Positions 22,901-32,763 of a stretch of DNA of 64,000 nucleotides are shown here, piece after piece. Where the stretch lies: contig OX442315.1 of the NCBI GenBank assembly GCA_949358305.1, positions 5,419,875 through 5,483,874 on the forward strand, read 5' to 3'. The stretch is from Strigamia acuminata. Taxonomy: Eukaryota > Arthropoda > Chilopoda > Geophilomorpha > Linotaeniidae. Each line of letters opens with the position of its first letter. The first letter of the stretch is position 1. Both the position numbers and the translations under genes were made by a program. A model generated the notes under the pieces. That model did not search any database. It was not told where the DNA came from and saw only the letters and a program-made list of their open reading frames with translations.

Positions 22901-25900
22901 CTTTTAAGCACAGAAATGTTGAATCCCCCAAGTGATCATTGGTTCCACTACAGCTACAGTTGTTAATGATAAAGTTTTAAAAGATTATTAGCTTTTAGTA
23001 AATACAGAATGAAAGAAAAATTGAAATACCGTATTTTATCAATTATGAGTCGCCCTCGAATTGTAGCCGGCCTTAAATTGTAGCCGCGGCTGAGACACCA
23101 AGAATACCGTATTTTTGCAAAAGTACAGTAATGTTTCCGTATTTAACCTGACGAACGATAAACATACGCTTCGTTCGTGACGTTCTGACTTTGTTGATTA
23201 CATTAAACAAATGTAACAAACGAAAAACCGAAATTGTAATTGCTGACAAAATTATCAGTTTTAAATAAGAGCCACGGCTCTTAATCGATAAAGTATGGTA
23301 GCGTTGAATATTGAAGTTGTATAAAAATAATTATTCGTTTATTGTTTTTTATACTTAGTAAAAGAAATGAAAATTGGACCAGAAAACCGTATTAAAATTC
23401 AATTTCAGACTAATATGAGTTTCCAGGATTATCATGTACTGATGGTAAGTAAATTAACACGAGTAAAGTGGTAGATAGAATGATAACAAATGACATCAAG
23501 TTGTGGTGAAACACTAAATGAATAACAAAATGCATTTATGTTTTGAAAATCAATAAAATAAGAATGCGAGTGCAACTTACTACTACTGTGCTGCTCTGAA
23601 ATATTTTTAAAGTAAATTTTTTAACGAAGATCTAACTGAAGATCTATGTTTCTTGGAAGTTGAGAGCGAGTTAATGTGCGACTGTTATTGTGAAATGTGG
23701 TAATATGAGTGATTTTATTACAGGCACTGAGATGGTCAGCGTCACAATATAAAACAATGGTCAAGAATGGCCAATGGAGTCCGAGACACTCCAAAAACTG
23801 TTTTATGACAATTAATATTTTCAAATTTTATATTCTAGATAACCCTAACATCTAAAACAAAAAAAAATATTGCCACGATTACACCACCATATCATCTTGG
23901 ACACTTATTTAAATCCAATGCGGTCACATTTACACTCAAAAGGGTAAGTGGCTGTTTTCACGCAAAGAGCCCAGCTTTGAATTATCTATGATGGCAGACA
24001 TGTTGAGCGTTTTCTGTAATTTGTTGCATTTTATTTTTTTACTTTTGTACAAACATTGAACAGGGAAATTGTGTTTCATCTGAAGCACTAGCTGCGTTCA
24101 AAAAATCTAAAACGTATGCAAAACTCGTTTCGTGTCTGTACATGTGACGTCATTCCCATTGATAACATGGGAATGACGTCACATGTACAGACACGAAACG
24201 AGTTTTGCATACGTTTTAGAGTTTTTGAATGCAGCTACTGTAAATGGGGATGCTAACTGCAAAAATGTAAAAAAAAATTCTCATCCCAACAGCTGATGAT
24301 CAGTTGTTTACCTGAACCTATGGTAATAGATTTTGCTACAAAAACTTAAATTGCATTTAAGAAGCCATGTGGATATGACATAGTCGTAACAGTGATGTTC
24401 GACCTGTATTTGTGTACAGTATTATATTTTAAATGGAAATTTCAAAGAATTTGTTTTTATTCTACACAGTACAAATTTCTTAACCGGAAGTCGGCTGCCT
24501 GTGTTGACGAACGCAAAATGGAACGCTGCCGAAGTCAGTGTTATTCTGATAAAATCGCTTTACAAAATTTTACTTGCCAGTAAGTTTAACATTTTCACTT
24601 GCCAGTAAGTTTAACATTTTCACTTGCCAGTAAGTTTAACATTTTCACTTGCCAGTAAGTTTAACATTTTCACTTGCCAGTAAGTTTAACATTTTCACTT
24701 GCCAGTAGGTTTAACATTTTCACTTGCCAGTAAGTTTAACATTTTCACTTGCCAGTAAGTTTAACATTTTCACTTGCCAGTAAGTTTAACATTTTCACTT
24801 GCCAGTAAGTTTAACATTTTCACTTGCCAGTAAGTTTAACATTTTCACTTGCCAGTAAGTTTAACATTTTCACTTGCCAGTAAGTTTAACATTTTCACTT
24901 GCCAGTAAGTTTAACATTTTCACTTGCCAGTAAGTTTAACATTTTCACTTGCCAGTAAGTTTAACATTTTCACTTGCCAGTAAGTTTAACATTTTCACTT
25001 GCCAGTAAGTTTAACATTTTCACTTGCCAGTAGGTTTAACATTTTCACTTGCCAGTAAGTTTAACATTTTCACTTGCCAGTAAGTTTAACATTTTCACTT
25101 GCCAGTAAGTTTAACATTTTCACTTGCCAGTAAGTTTAACATTTTCACTTGCCAGTAAGTTTAACATTTTCACTTGCCAGTAAGTTTAACATTTTCACTT
25201 GCCAGTAAGTTTAACATTTTCACTTGCCAGTAAGTTTAACATTTTCACTTGCCAGTAAGTTTAACATTTTCACTTGCCAGTAAGTTTAACATTTTCACTT
25301 GCCAGTAAGTTTAACATTTTCACTTGCCAGTAAGTTTAACATTTTCACTTGCCAGTAAGTTTAACATTTTCACTTGCCAGTAAGTTTAACATTTTCACTT
25401 GCCAGTAAGTTTAACATTTTCACTTGCAACAAGAACCAAACACCTGACGGCTGGGCAGGGCTAATACTGATACTGATAATCAGAAAACAATCAAAATGAT
25501 CTTAGCACTCAGATATAAATGACATTAACCTTCTTATAATAGCTTTTGAAATCAGAAGTTAAATTTTTTTTTCAGATTACCTTCCCTGCCAAACGAACAA
25601 AAAAATCACTGCCTTTCAGATGAATTGGCATGCGATTACTATCGCCGAGTAAATGATATAGAAAGAACATTCAATGCACTTTTTGATTGCCATTGCCCAA
25701 CAGAATGTGAAAAATCCGTGTTCACTTCGCATTATTCTTTCAGCGACACAAGAGAAAAGTCATTAGAAGTCTATTCATTTAGCAATCGGATTCGTGGATT
25801 ATCCGAATACTTTTTCTACGACTTTATTGCTCTTTTGTGTGACATTGGTGGTTTCATGTGTTTTTATGTGGGTGCATCTTGTTTGTCAATTGTCGATCTC

Positions 25901-28900
25901 ATTGTACAAATCATTCGTGAGCAAAACAAAAAAGTTTCGCTCCTTTTGAAGAAAACTAATCAGTTTGAAATTGCTGTGATTTCCAGAGTAAAAAAAATGT
26001 TAAATCAAGAACAACAACTACAAAGTCCAACTAAGATACAATTTTATTTTATTGTCAAATTAAGAACAACATTTATCTGTGTTTTGTGTGGTCTCTGTTT
26101 GTATTTAATCTATGAACAAATCAAGGCATTTACAGCATATAATACGTATGAAACTATTGAACTTGAACAAGAAGAATATATACACATACCAGATCTTGTT
26201 GTGTGCACAGAACCAGAAGCTATCTATAAAGAAAAAGAAATAATGAAAATAGACAAACAGCTGAATGATTCGTGTGTGGAAGATATCGATATTTTGGATT
26301 TACTTGATGAGCCATCCAAATTTGCAGCAAATGCTACGCTCTTGTGGCAAGAAACTGAAGATATGGAGGATTATGATACTGCTGAAGTAAGAACTTGCTT
26401 GTGCTAAAAGTCTATACCGTTAAGGTGGGTTTTCAATTGCGATTTTTTCACAAATCTCACGCGAGCTTTAGAAAGCAATAAAAAAATCGCACGTGTTTGC
26501 ATTTTCAACTCAGCGAAAAATGCAACACGTGCAATTTCTGATGCGAAGACAAGTGATATGTCGATAAGTCACAAATAGTGGACTTATTGAGTCTCCGTAC
26601 TCCAGTTTAAAGTGTATGCTAATTTGTGATGTTACCCGTGCATCAGTCAGATCAGCCATTTGACTTTGAAAAAGTATTTGCTTTAATTCCAATGGATTGA
26701 AATGCCCGAGGCTGTTTTGGACCAAAAATTGTTTTAAGATGGAAACACAGGAGCGGGTAAGATTTAAAAGCTTGCTTTTACTTGAAAAAGCGGCCAAAAA
26801 CTCGCCCGCTTGCGCAAACACAAGCTTGCGTTTTTATTCAAAGCTTCGCTTTGAAGTGAGCTTGTATGCACCAGCTCCGAGTTTGATTTACCAGCTTCAA
26901 CCTTGCTGGTGTTTTGGTCATGTAACTTTGACAGCCAGTTGCAATTGTGAGGAAATTCTTGGAGGAAATTTTGGCGGGAATTTCTGGCTAGCTACCTAGC
27001 TACTGTAGCTTGAGTTTGCCAGTTAAGCTGGTAAGACAAAAGCGGGTCAAGGGAGCTTGTAAATGACATCTATGCAACAAGGGAGCACTAAAATACCTAA
27101 CTAAACAAAAAAATCCTCTCTCCACACATCGGCCCTGGCCCTAAACACTGTATTCTTCGTGCCATGGGTACTCGCCCACGCACAAATAAATATTCTCCTC
27201 GTTTCTAGTCAAGAAATTAAACTACAAACTACAAACTATGATACATTAAAAATATTGTTTTTTTTAAGATGATAATAAAGACATTCGGCGAGTTTTCCAA
27301 CCTCCTACAGGAATACCCACAAAAGTCAATCATGACAACTGTTTTTGGACAATGCGTTCTCTTGCAATCAGGTACCTAATAATTTCTGTTTAACTCACTA
27401 CTGTAGTCCCCTAATACAGGGGTTCCCAAACTTTTTAGCATCGCGCCCCACTTTTTAAGCAAGGCGATGTTCTGCGCCCCACTTCATCTACCAGTGCATT
27501 AAATTTTTAAAAAATATACTACTAAAAAGAAAAAAAGAAATTTTTATACAATTTTGCATAAAACTTTGTATAATTTTTTATATAATTTTATATACTTTTG
27601 GTTAAAAATTTACAAAAGTTTGCAAAATAAGCTTGTTTTATTTAAGCAAGCACCAATAATCAGCTGGCGCCTCACCATTTGGGAAACCCTGCCCTAATAG
27701 TTCAAATGAGACAATCTTATTTAATGAATAAAATCAGGGCTGGCATAAGGCCAATCAGTGGCCGGTGCAATTGTTTTTGTGCGCTCCATCGTTCATTGTT
27801 TTCAATGCTAGTCAATAGATTTTGGGCGCATTAATGCGGTTGCATCGCTCGATCCTACCTTGAGTCGGCCCTGAATATAATAAAATAAATATTGAGATTA
27901 ATCATGATTACTCATTTCATTACTTATTTGTATACAATCTGGTCAAATCAGAAATGATTGATACGCGATTCAATTTTGTGTAAAACAGGAAGTAACCAAT
28001 TACTCCGTATTTAATATTCTAGATAAGTCAAAATACTTGCCACGTGACAGTGCAATATACGTATATTATCAATCGGGAGGATTAAGATGCAACTCTCATT
28101 CGAAAGTACGAAACAATAACCCTTGGAGGCATAAGGCTATACGGATTTATAGACAAGCTCTTTCTTCAATATAAAAAATTTTTTTCCTATCTATTTTTTT
28201 TGCTGAAATTTTGCGATTTTGTTTATATTATACTGAACCTTAACTCAGGTGAAATTCTAAGTCATTGGTCATTTATTTAATTAATTATGCTAAACGCAAA
28301 TTTTCTGCCCCTTAAAACTCCAGCAAAACTATTATGCTGGCTTTGCTGCTTAAGAAAAAGCGTTTCAGTTATTAGCTTTTTGCATTTACCAGTAGTGTTT
28401 AAACCAACCACTAGTTGGTAAAAAAATATATTTTTTCACTGTTCATAACTAGCGCCTTCTATAAAATTAGTTTCAAACTTTCAAAAATCGAAATGGCGCT
28501 TTACCTAATCCGTAATGCCTTACTATACCTGAACGGCACAATTTACCCTTATGCCTACGAGGGATAATTAAGCATGCGTGACATTATTTAAAATCGATTT
28601 AACAGTAACACTTTATCCCTTCAGTTTTTTTTTGTGCAAACCCACAACAGGATCAATACGAAAATGTGTGCGATTCATCCTCATAACTCACTGATGTTGG
28701 TGGAATTTACAAAGCAAACAGTTAATCCAAAGCAACATGATAATGCAATGTCGCCCACTTTAATAACACAATATATTGTATTGTAATTGTAGATAGTAAA
28801 GATAAACTCGCCAATAAACCCATGCGTGTCGAAAGAAGTGTTGCAAAGTTGCGAAACTGATTGTCTCGAAAAGAAAATGTCGGAAGAAAACATCAAGTGC

Positions 28901-29354
28901 AGGTGAAACAAGTGTTTTGCAATGACTTTCATTCAAACTGTTAATTCTTTCTATTGAATCGTAACCTCAAAGATTGCCCTTCATGGATTCAACAACTGTA
29001 CCTCTATGCAACACATCGGCTTTAGCTAAGCAATCCAGAAAGTCATATTTGAATGTTTATTCCAATGTTGACGTTATTCGTGACTGCCACTGTCATCCTG
29101 CTTGCAATCAGACGGTTTACACGCAATTGAGTGAATACATGCAAATATACGAACTTATGAATTTTATACTCACAAAACTTCGGATGGAAAGCAATATAAA
29201 CGAAATATTTAAGCAGAAACTTGTTAAGCCATTTGCAAAATTCATCAGTGACTGTGGCTCAATTTTAGGATTTTTTCTCGGAGTGTCAGTTGTCTCTTGC
29301 TTAGAATTATTGCAAACTCTGTGCCACTTCATCGATGATAGAATAAATAAGTAA
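19974..29354 (+). CDS. DEG/ENaC channel with two concatenated subunits (full-length candidate)
   Basis: Exons: 19974-20304 (ATGATG start, TM1 CLCIFQCLDQIIYY, FPALYLTT); a probable exon 20904-20982; 23409-23444; 23839-23943; 24470-24579; 25576-26386 (end of ectodomain 1, TM2 with GAS, linker, second TM1, IPDLVVCTEP); 27269-27371; 28023-28105; 28793-28902; 28973-29354 (TM2 with GVS, stop TAA). Phases agree from 23409 to the end. The 20304/20904 and 20982/23409 junctions do not fit in phase, so a small exon is missing from my model or there is a lesion. Predicted topology is cytosolic N-terminus, four membrane segments, two cysteine-rich ectodomains and cytosolic C-terminus. The fusion exon is about 92% identical in protein to that of the 13892 copy, with frame preserved. 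Introns hold many MITEs and a donor-site minisatellite. TATATA at 19931 and AATAAA at 29496 are possible ends. Confidence 0.8.
21138..21284. mobile_element. short MITE in an intron of the DEG/ENaC gene
   Basis: TGCTGGTGGCACACTAG at the left is imperfectly mirrored by CTAGTATATCACCAGCA at the right; GCGATTT/AAATCGC blocks pair inside. Confidence 0.5.
21377..21473. repeat. fragment of the TACCGTATTACCCCGCC MITE family
   Basis: It repeats the CACCGGCATGCCGGTAAAAA...GGGGTAATACG end of the element at 12947-13380. Confidence 0.55.
21488..22258. mobile_element. complete CAGGGTGTCCC fold-back MITE, TATA target duplication
   Basis: It starts CAGGGTGTCCCAAAAGTCTG and ends with the exact inverse at 22258; TATA flanks both sides. 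The arms extend about 330 bp each and include GGTCATTTTCAAGGTCATTC-type blocks. Same family as 10602 and 12521. No ORF. It lies in an intron of the DEG/ENaC gene. Confidence 0.85.
22345..22900. mobile_element. nested palindromes, one fold-back element within another
   Basis: The outer pair is CGGTATCTTGATGCTAAATT (22362) and its inverse ending near 22885. The inner pair is TATACTCTTGTTCGACTCAA (22489) and its inverse near 22705, with a CCCATTGGCC block pairing inside. Confidence 0.7.
23097..23265. repeat. dispersed repeat copy 1
   Basis: Begins AGAATACCGTATTTTTGCAA and runs through an AAACGAAAAACCGAAATTGT segment; a close copy lies at 43489-43655 in a TRAF-like gene intron. Confidence 0.7.
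24089..24237. mobile_element. near-perfect 70-bp-arm palindrome
   Basis: Arms from GCTGCGTTC to ATGTGACGTCATTCCCAT and back, loop of a few bases around TTGATAAC, flanked by TA. It would fold into a very stable hairpin. Confidence 0.75.
24576..25425 (+). repeat. 25-bp minisatellite, 34 copies, each containing a consensus splice donor
   Basis: The unit GCCAGTAAGT-TTAACATTTTCACTT repeats head to tail for 850 bp = 34 units. The first unit is the real exon end: coding sequence ends TTGCCA and the intron begins GTAAGT. Every unit restores CCA|GTAAGT; two units read GTAGGT. It fills most of the intron before the fusion exon. Confidence 0.95.
26420..27240. other. intron of the second DEG/ENaC copy, expanded relative to the first
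   Basis: The matching intron of the 13892 copy is only about 355 bp (14703-15057). About 500 bp here has no counterpart and looks like a transposable insertion with GCTTGC-rich inverted pieces, but I cannot define ends. No gene seen. Confidence 0.45.
27417..27691. mobile_element. hAT-type MITE, 8-bp target duplication CCCTAATA
   Basis: It starts CAGGGGTTCCCAAAC and ends GTTTGGGAAACCCTG-like (ATTTGGGAAACCCTG). CCCTAATA is repeated exactly on both sides. The homologous intron of the other DEG/ENaC copy lacks it, so it inserted after the duplication. Confidence 0.9.
28120..28563. mobile_element. MITE with CCCTTGGAGGCATAAGG-type ends, ATAA target duplication
   Basis: Left CCCTTGGAGGCATAAGG, right CCTTATGCCTACGAGGG, flanked by ATAA on both sides. 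The first DEG/ENaC copy has the empty site (ACAATAATTAAGC at about 15573). The CCC/GGG ends and A/T-only 4-bp duplication resemble piggyBac-type elements. Confidence 0.85.
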
Positions 29355-29554
29355 TGGATTAAAATGGTTTTTGAAATTCACTAAGTAAACGCAAAATGTT
29401 AATTCTTTTCAATAATTCAAGCTCACTTATTACTTTGACAAATCTCCCTATTTGAAACTATGTAGAACATTAGAAAATGTATCACAGTTAGTTTAAATAA
29501 ATAAATAAATAAATGCGGGCTTTTAAAGAAATTCGAATTTCTTGCAATGCTTAA

Positions 29555-29936
29555 CCTTCCCATAGCCAAGCCTAGTTTCCACCATTGCTAGCTGTGGTCG
29601 GTCAAATCGGCCTTCTTTTAAAATGCTTCTGCGCATGTGCAGAATCACATTTTTCCTGGTAAAAGCACATGTTTTAGGACTAATTTCAATACGCCACCTA
29701 GTGCAAACAGATGGCAAAGCAGTGTACGGCGTTCCCATTAAGGGTGTTTTATGTTATAAATATTCAATTATCTTAATAATAATTGAAAAACTATTTGTAT
29801 TTAGACATTATAAAATAAGAAAAAAATGTTTTTGAGGAATAAAAGTTAACCTCATTAATTAATTATCAGAAAAAAAAGAATTACAGTGATTTTTCCACTT
29901 CTGTAATTTTTTTGACCCACCATGGCTATGGGAAGG
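29555..29936. mobile_element. piggyBac-like MITE with TTAA duplication
   Basis: TTAA-CCTTCCCATAGCC at the left and GGCTATGGGAAGG-TTAA at the right. No ORF. It is inserted just 3' of (minus strand) or inside the MAM-like exon. Confidence 0.85.
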
Positions 29937-30309
29937 TTAATATTCCCACAGTGGACACACAATCATTCAAATTACCCAAAAACTCATAAGGCATATAAAA
30001 GAAATGTGTATAATTTCTCAAATTCACATTAGGTATTAAAATCTCTTGCGAAGAAATATTGCCAATTTCAACCAAAAGTTTGCCATATTCATTTTCAATA
30101 GTGACAGCAACACAAGTCCAATTGTTTCCTCTCCTTTCCAACCGTGGAAAAACCCGGTCCATATGTGAGTCTTTGAAATCAATCAAATAATTCACAGGAA
30201 TCCTTAAGTCAAGCGTCATTTCCAAGTAAACTGAATCACGCGTTCTAACCTTAACTATCATCTCAGATTGGATGAATTCACTGGACACAATTGAAGCATT
30301 GCAAAATTC
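29937..30309 (-). CDS. exon of a secreted or membrane protein, MAM-like (partial)
   Basis: A minus-strand acceptor (TTGTGTTGCAG) precedes an open frame from 30309. It contains NWTC followed by a V-A-V-T-I-E...LLVEI...ILIPNVNL pattern, like the second half of a MAM domain (W, strand, aspartate/asparagine-rich strand, cysteine). Four N-glycosylation sequons (NAS, NWT, NIS, NYT) suggest an extracellular protein. The frame runs into the TTAA MITE at its 3' end, so the exon is probably cut by that insertion. A possible upstream exon is the open minus-strand frame 30646-30428, but the junction phase is unclear. MAM assignment is by pattern only. Confidence 0.4.
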
Positions 30310-30775
30310 CTGCAACACAATATCCCATTATTGGTGCGATTCTGCAAGCCATATCCGTGTAATTTTCACCCAGTATTATTTTTCTCACACTCCAATGTGT
30401 TTATCACCAAACCACCTTCTATTTTATTCATATAGCGTCTTCTGTCCGCTTCTGAGTGTGGCCACTTGTACCAACCGACCTTGGAATTGAACTATCGTCC
30501 ACACCGTTCAGTAAAACGCCAGTCCTGACCTCTCCCGGCTTATCGGACGAAACATACCACCAAGTTTCAGGCAAACGACTCAGCATTGGGTACTTCAGAA
30601 CGGTTAAAACGCCTTTTGTGAAGTTGGCAACGTGATCAAAATTCAAAATTCAAAATTTTTTTGTAATGTTATGTGTGGTGTTTAGACGCAATGAACCACT
30701 TTAGTTGATGGTGTAAGGTTTATTCAACACCGGTCAGGTAATTATATCAACTCTGACAGGTGCATAATATAACTA

Positions 30776-31156
30776 TACTCAAAACCACCACAACATTGAT
30801 CTATTTCAGCCTGTTTACGTCTAACTGTGTACTGTGTTCTGCTACGTGGAAAAGTTGTACTGTATTTTCAATGAGTTTAAGTATAAAAAGTGATTAGATT
30901 GATGGATTTTATTTAATTGGTAATAAAATGTTTATTTTATTTGCTAAATAACCTTTTTCCCTTTTTAATCAATCAATTAATATAAGTATAGTTCGTTGGT
31001 TTCTTTTGGCAGGTAAACAAAGGTTTTGTTTTTTATTGGTTGTTTATGCCTAGTTAGAATACAATTCTGGTGTTACGAGCTACTTTTTTGTGCCACTACA
31101 CCAGTGATAGGGCTTGACCAATAGGGAAATAGATCAACGTTGTGGTGGTTTTGAGC
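30776..31156. mobile_element. MITE with ~30-bp inverted ends
   Basis: ACTCAAAACCACCACAACAT at the left is inverted at the right end (ACGTTGTGGTGGTTTTGAG with one difference). No ORF. Confidence 0.7.
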
Positions 31157-31686
31157 ATAGGGCTGTCACTCTGTGGCAGAATACAACAACACGACATAAT
31201 GAAGAAAAAAAGTTACAAGAGTAGCGTTCTTGATTTCCAATTATTACAAACTCGTAATGATTAAATCTAATTTGAGAATAATAGTATCATCCACTAAATA
31301 TAATGGTTTAAGTTTGTCCAACGAAATAAAACGTGATTTTCTCCAGCCTACATTTACTGAAGTCACTGGTTTGTCAAAATGATCGTCACCTTCAATGAAA
31401 TCAGATGTCCATTGCTTATAATGATGATCTTTATGTTCCAACTGATCCAACAAACTCAAATTTGCAGAATACTCAATGGGCCACTTAAGAACTGCATCCT
31501 TCTGACCTTTCATCACTTGAAGAAAAGTCGACAAATGAGTTCCTAGCCCATCACGATGCCCATTTGGATCTAGTTCTAGTCGCATTTTATAACCATTCTT
31601 ATTGGAATAAAAAGGATCACTGTAAACGGTAAAGCCCAATTTTGCCTGAGCTTGACAGTTTGCAAACTTCTCTACTTTCCAGATAT

Positions 31687-32188
31687 TGTTACGCGGTAGA
31701 GCCGTACCGTGTATCGGCTGGCTCTGCTCGCTCTGTTTAGGCATTTAATGCAATGAATTCTCACTAGACGGCGCTGTGCACCTAATAAGATGCACAGACC
31801 GTTCAACTTAGTTGATAGGGGGAATAGGAGTTTACTTAGTGAGTCGATTAAGCCAGAGAGCTCAGATCTCTTTTGATTCTCAAACTGTTACCTTCACCTA
31901 CTACTGCCAGCCGGTTGACGGTCAGGCAGGACTAGGTTTCTTAAACTGAATTGAATTGACAACAGCATCATCCTTATTTAGTTATTTATTTGATTTGAAT
32001 GAATGATTTATATTTTAGGTTAATAAATGAACAAATGTAATAAGAGCTGTTGACCGAACATTTACATGAGTAAATGTCCGACTTTGAATAATAAAGCCAA
32101 TAGGCATTTTACATATAAAACCCTGTGTCATTCTTGATTAACTTCATGTCACGTAGGACTAAATCAATCCCCATTTAGCCACGTAACA
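31687..32188. mobile_element. solo LTR inserted in the MATH exon, ATAT duplication
   Basis: TGTTACGCGG...CCACGTAACA, flanked by ATAT on both sides (31683-31686 and 32189-32192). It has AATAAA near 32090 and a TATA-like ACATATAAAA near 32112, suggesting plus orientation. No internal region remains, as expected after LTR-LTR recombination. Confidence 0.85.
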
Positions 32189-32608
32189 ATATATTCAAAT
32201 GAAGAGAGATTTGATGGCAGTTCTAAGCTCAACGTGCTCAATTCTTGGCTTTGTTTGACATCTACAATTTATTTATCTCCATTAAAATCAACGTTTTAGA
32301 AACTAGAAAAAATGTAAAAAAAAAATTACAGTGCAGTTTGCCACTGTCCAAATGTGATTTCTCCACGTCATCAACTTTATTGTTTAACATCTTTTTATTG
32401 TCAGCTGAAAAAAAATGTTAAATTTAGTTTGTCATATGATATAATTACGGAAGTTGTGTTATTGGCTATATTATACGTACTGCAGACATCAGCAACACTT
32501 TCTAATCATTTATATTTGTCCCAGTTATATAAAATGGTGCTCTGGGCACGTCCACTTGTATTTTTAATCTCTATTGATATATTTTAGTTTTAAAAGTATA
32601 ACTATCGG

Positions 32609-32763
32609 CAGGGCTGGACTGGGAACAAATTTAGTGCCGGGAAATCTGGATGTTCGGGCCACAATTAATCAAGTCGGGACGGGCCACAGCAAGCCATGAC
32701 GGGCCACAGCGGCCACGAGCCACCGAGAAGTTCTCAGTATCCCGCCAGGTCAGTCCAGCACTG
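32609..32763. mobile_element. hAT-type MITE, 8-bp duplication ACTATCGG
   Basis: CAGGGCTGGACTGGGAAC at the left, TCAGTCCAGCACTG at the right; ACTATCGG repeated exactly at 32601-32608 and 32764-32771. It lies in an intron of the inactivated TRAF-like gene. Confidence 0.85.

Noticed and set aside
24576-25425. CRISPR-like array
   Set aside because: The 25-bp units are contiguous with no unique spacers and the genome is eukaryotic; it is a minisatellite.
26510-26999. Two frames of about 100 residues on opposite strands
   Set aside because: They lie in an intron of the channel gene, overlap each other and show no family pattern.
31690-31744. N-terminal MPKQSEQSQ extension of the MATH frame
   Set aside because: It is LTR sequence; the real exon continues beyond the LTR at 32189-32222.
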